Source: Methyloceanibacter sp. (GTDB lineage Bacteria; Pseudomonadota; Alphaproteobacteria; Rhizobiales; Methyloligellaceae). From it: a DNA stretch of 13,744 nucleotides. The position numbers and the translations under genes were made by a program. Under the pieces are notes generated by a model. That model ran no database searches and was not told the origin of the DNA. It saw only the letters and a list, made by a program, of their open reading frames with translations. The number at the start of each line of letters is the position of its first letter. Position 1 is the stretch's first letter. Shown here piece by piece: positions 12,834 to 13,744 of the stretch. The stretch lies in assembly GCA_025449615.1 (NCBI GenBank), contig JANWJA010000049.1, positions 1 to 13,744 of the forward strand, given 5' to 3'.

Positions 12834-12930
12834 CGTCATTGCCAGGTTTGACCCGGCAATCCACTCCATTGGCGCTTCAACACGCTGAGACGCATCAGCA
12901 TGGATGCCCGCATCAAGTCCGGGCATGACG
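12834..12930. repeat. Complete two-hairpin palindromic repeat, second family
   Basis: A 97-bp element bounded by CGTCAT (12834-12839) and ATGACG (12925-12930). Hairpins: ATTGCC (12838-12843)/GGCAAT (12855-12860), with an inner GGT/ACC stem, and ATGCCCG (12904-12910)/CGGGCAT (12920-12926). ATCCA (12859-12863) faces TGGAT (12901-12905). The architecture equals the element at 12188-12286, but the hairpin sequences resemble the half-copy at 190-230 more. It fills most of the gap between sodC and sdhC; the remaining ~100 bp should hold the sdh promoter, though no clear -35/-10 pair was seen. Confidence 0.8.
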
Positions 12931-13029
12931 CCCTTGCAGGGCATGAGCGCGGCAAACGGCCTCGATTGCCCCATTAGGGCGAGTGGGTTATGAGAGGACT
13001 CGTCTGGGCAATAACTGAAACGAACGCCA

Positions 13030-13437
13030 ATGAGTCAGGGCAAAGTCGAGGCGGGGCGCCCGCTCTCGCCGCATCTACAGATTTATCGGCCGATGCTCAC
13101 CATGATGATGTCGATCGCGCATCGCATCACGGGAGCTTCGCTTGCCATCGGCTTCTGCCTGCTCGCCTGGTGGCTGATCGCGCTCGCCGCGGGCCCGCAG
13201 CAATTCTGGCATGCCGAGGCCTTCTTCGCGAGCATCCCCGGCCGCTTGCTGCTGTTTCTCTTCAGTTGGGCGCTGATCCTCCATATGCTCGGCGGCATCC
13301 GCCATCTGATCTGGGATACCGGCACCGGTCTCGACAAGAAGAGCATCGAGATTTTTGCCTGGGGCACGCTGCTCGGCTCGATCACGCTGACTATCCTGCT
13401 TTGGCTCGTAGGCTACTGCATCAGGGGGAGCCTCTAA
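13030..13437 (+). CDS. sdhC: Succinate dehydrogenase cytochrome b556 subunit
   Basis: One of the two membrane anchors of complex II, which passes electrons from succinate to ubiquinone. The 135-residue product has three helices (about 29-51, 69-94, 108-130). Family signatures are RPLSPHLQIYR (10-20), the quinone-site region SIAHRITG with S28 and R32, and the haem-ligand motif HMLGGIRHLIWD with H85. Length is typical. No good Shine-Dalgarno stands before the ATG at 13030, but the MSQGKVEAGRPLSPH start is family-like. The stop TAA overlaps the sdhD start by one base (TAATG), so the two are translated together. sdhA and sdhB presumably follow beyond the window. Confidence 0.96.
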   Translation: MSQGKVEAGRPLSPHLQIYRPMLTMMMSIAHRITGASLAIGFCLLAWWLIALAAGPQQFWHAEAFFASIPGRLLLFLFSWALILHMLGGIRHLIWDTGTGLDKKSIEIFAWGTLLGSITLTILLWLVGYCIRGSL

Positions 13438-13744
13438 TGGCCACACCCCTGCGCAATGTTCGGGGTTTGGGTGCGGCGCATCGCGGCACCGAGACCTTCT
13501 GGAGGCAGCGGCTGACGGCGATCGCCAATGTCCCCCTCACCCTCTTCGTCGTGCTGTCGATCGCCACTCATATCGGCGTCGGCTATGACGAGATGCGGCT
13601 CTACTTCTCGCGGCCCCTCGTCGCCATTGTGATGCTGGCCTTTGTCATCTCTGCCGCTATCCATATGCGCATCGGCCTGGGCGAGATCATCGAAGATTAT
13701 GTCCACCTGAATGGCTTGAAGGTGCTGTCGCTCTTGCTCGCGAC
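13437..13744 (+). CDS. sdhD: Succinate dehydrogenase membrane anchor subunit (5' part)
   Basis: The second membrane anchor of complex II, cut by the window end after 102 codons of an expected ~125. Visible: RGLGAAHRGTETFWRQRLTA near the N-terminus, then two hydrophobic helices (about 31-46 and 59-80). The conserved H76 and the DY pair D87/Y88 (IIEDYVH) keep the spacing of the E. coli residues H71 and D82/Y83 that line the haem/quinone region. The start codon shares its A with the sdhC stop. GGGGGAG about ten bases upstream can serve as the ribosome-binding site. Confidence 0.94.
   Translation, partial: MATPLRNVRGLGAAHRGTETFWRQRLTAIANVPLTLFVVLSIATHIGVGYDEMRLYFSRPLVAIVMLAFVISAAIHMRIGLGEIIEDYVHLNGLKVLSLLLA

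Noticed and set aside
12188..12930. CRISPR-like array from the repeated hairpins around sodC
   Set aside because: Only two elements, of differing sequence, separated by a full gene; they are palindromic intergenic repeats.

Overview
The window is ordinary chromosomal DNA, about 60% G+C by eye, from an alphaproteobacterium, most likely of the order Hyphomicrobiales (Rhizobiales). This rests on the close match of the proteins to that group (LeuD/LeuB/Asd, the mesaconyl-CoA hydratase, SdhC/SdhD), on rhizobial-style palindromic repeats between genes, and on PqqA plus an NAD-dependent formate dehydrogenase. No rRNA, tRNA, CRISPR, transposase or phage gene was seen.

Layout. 1-169: tail of an unidentified gene, then a half-copy of a palindromic repeat. 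258-5758: an amino-acid biosynthesis stretch, leuD, leuB, a secreted Cys-rich protein, a DoxX membrane protein and asd, all on the + strand. It is interrupted on the - strand by two linked genes for secreted proteins: an M23 (LytM-type) peptidase, and a small protein that is a stand-alone copy of the peptidase's C-terminal domain. 5799-6437 (-): a beta-carbonic anhydrase. 6782-10341: a formate block of metal-independent formate dehydrogenase, a molbindin on the opposite strand, and a long OFA-family (oxalate/formate type) transporter with an unusual C-terminal membrane extension. 10504-10593: a 29-residue pqqA with its own Shine-Dalgarno and a strong hairpin behind it, with no other pqq gene in view. 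10787-12174: a Gdx/SugE-type guanidinium exporter overlapping the mesaconyl-CoA hydratase gene by four bases. 12308-12823: a periplasmic Cu,Zn superoxide dismutase flanked by two complete, roughly 100-bp palindromic repeats. 13030-end: sdhC and the start of sdhD, one base overlapping.

How the genes fit together. leuD/leuB make leucine; asd feeds lysine, threonine, methionine and diaminopimelate. Mesaconyl-CoA hydratase belongs to the ethylmalonyl-CoA pathway, which assimilates C2 (and, in methylotrophs, C1-derived) carbon and feeds the TCA cycle, where the adjacent sdhCD acts. Formate dehydrogenase oxidises formate to CO2 with NADH production, the OFA carrier may move a small carboxylate, and PqqA is the precursor of the PQQ cofactor of periplasmic alcohol/methanol dehydrogenases. 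Together these suggest, without proving, a C1/C2-using (possibly methylotrophic) lifestyle. The points most worth a second look are the orphan pqqA, the two-gene M23/solo-domain pair, the extended OFA transporter, and the palindromic repeats.
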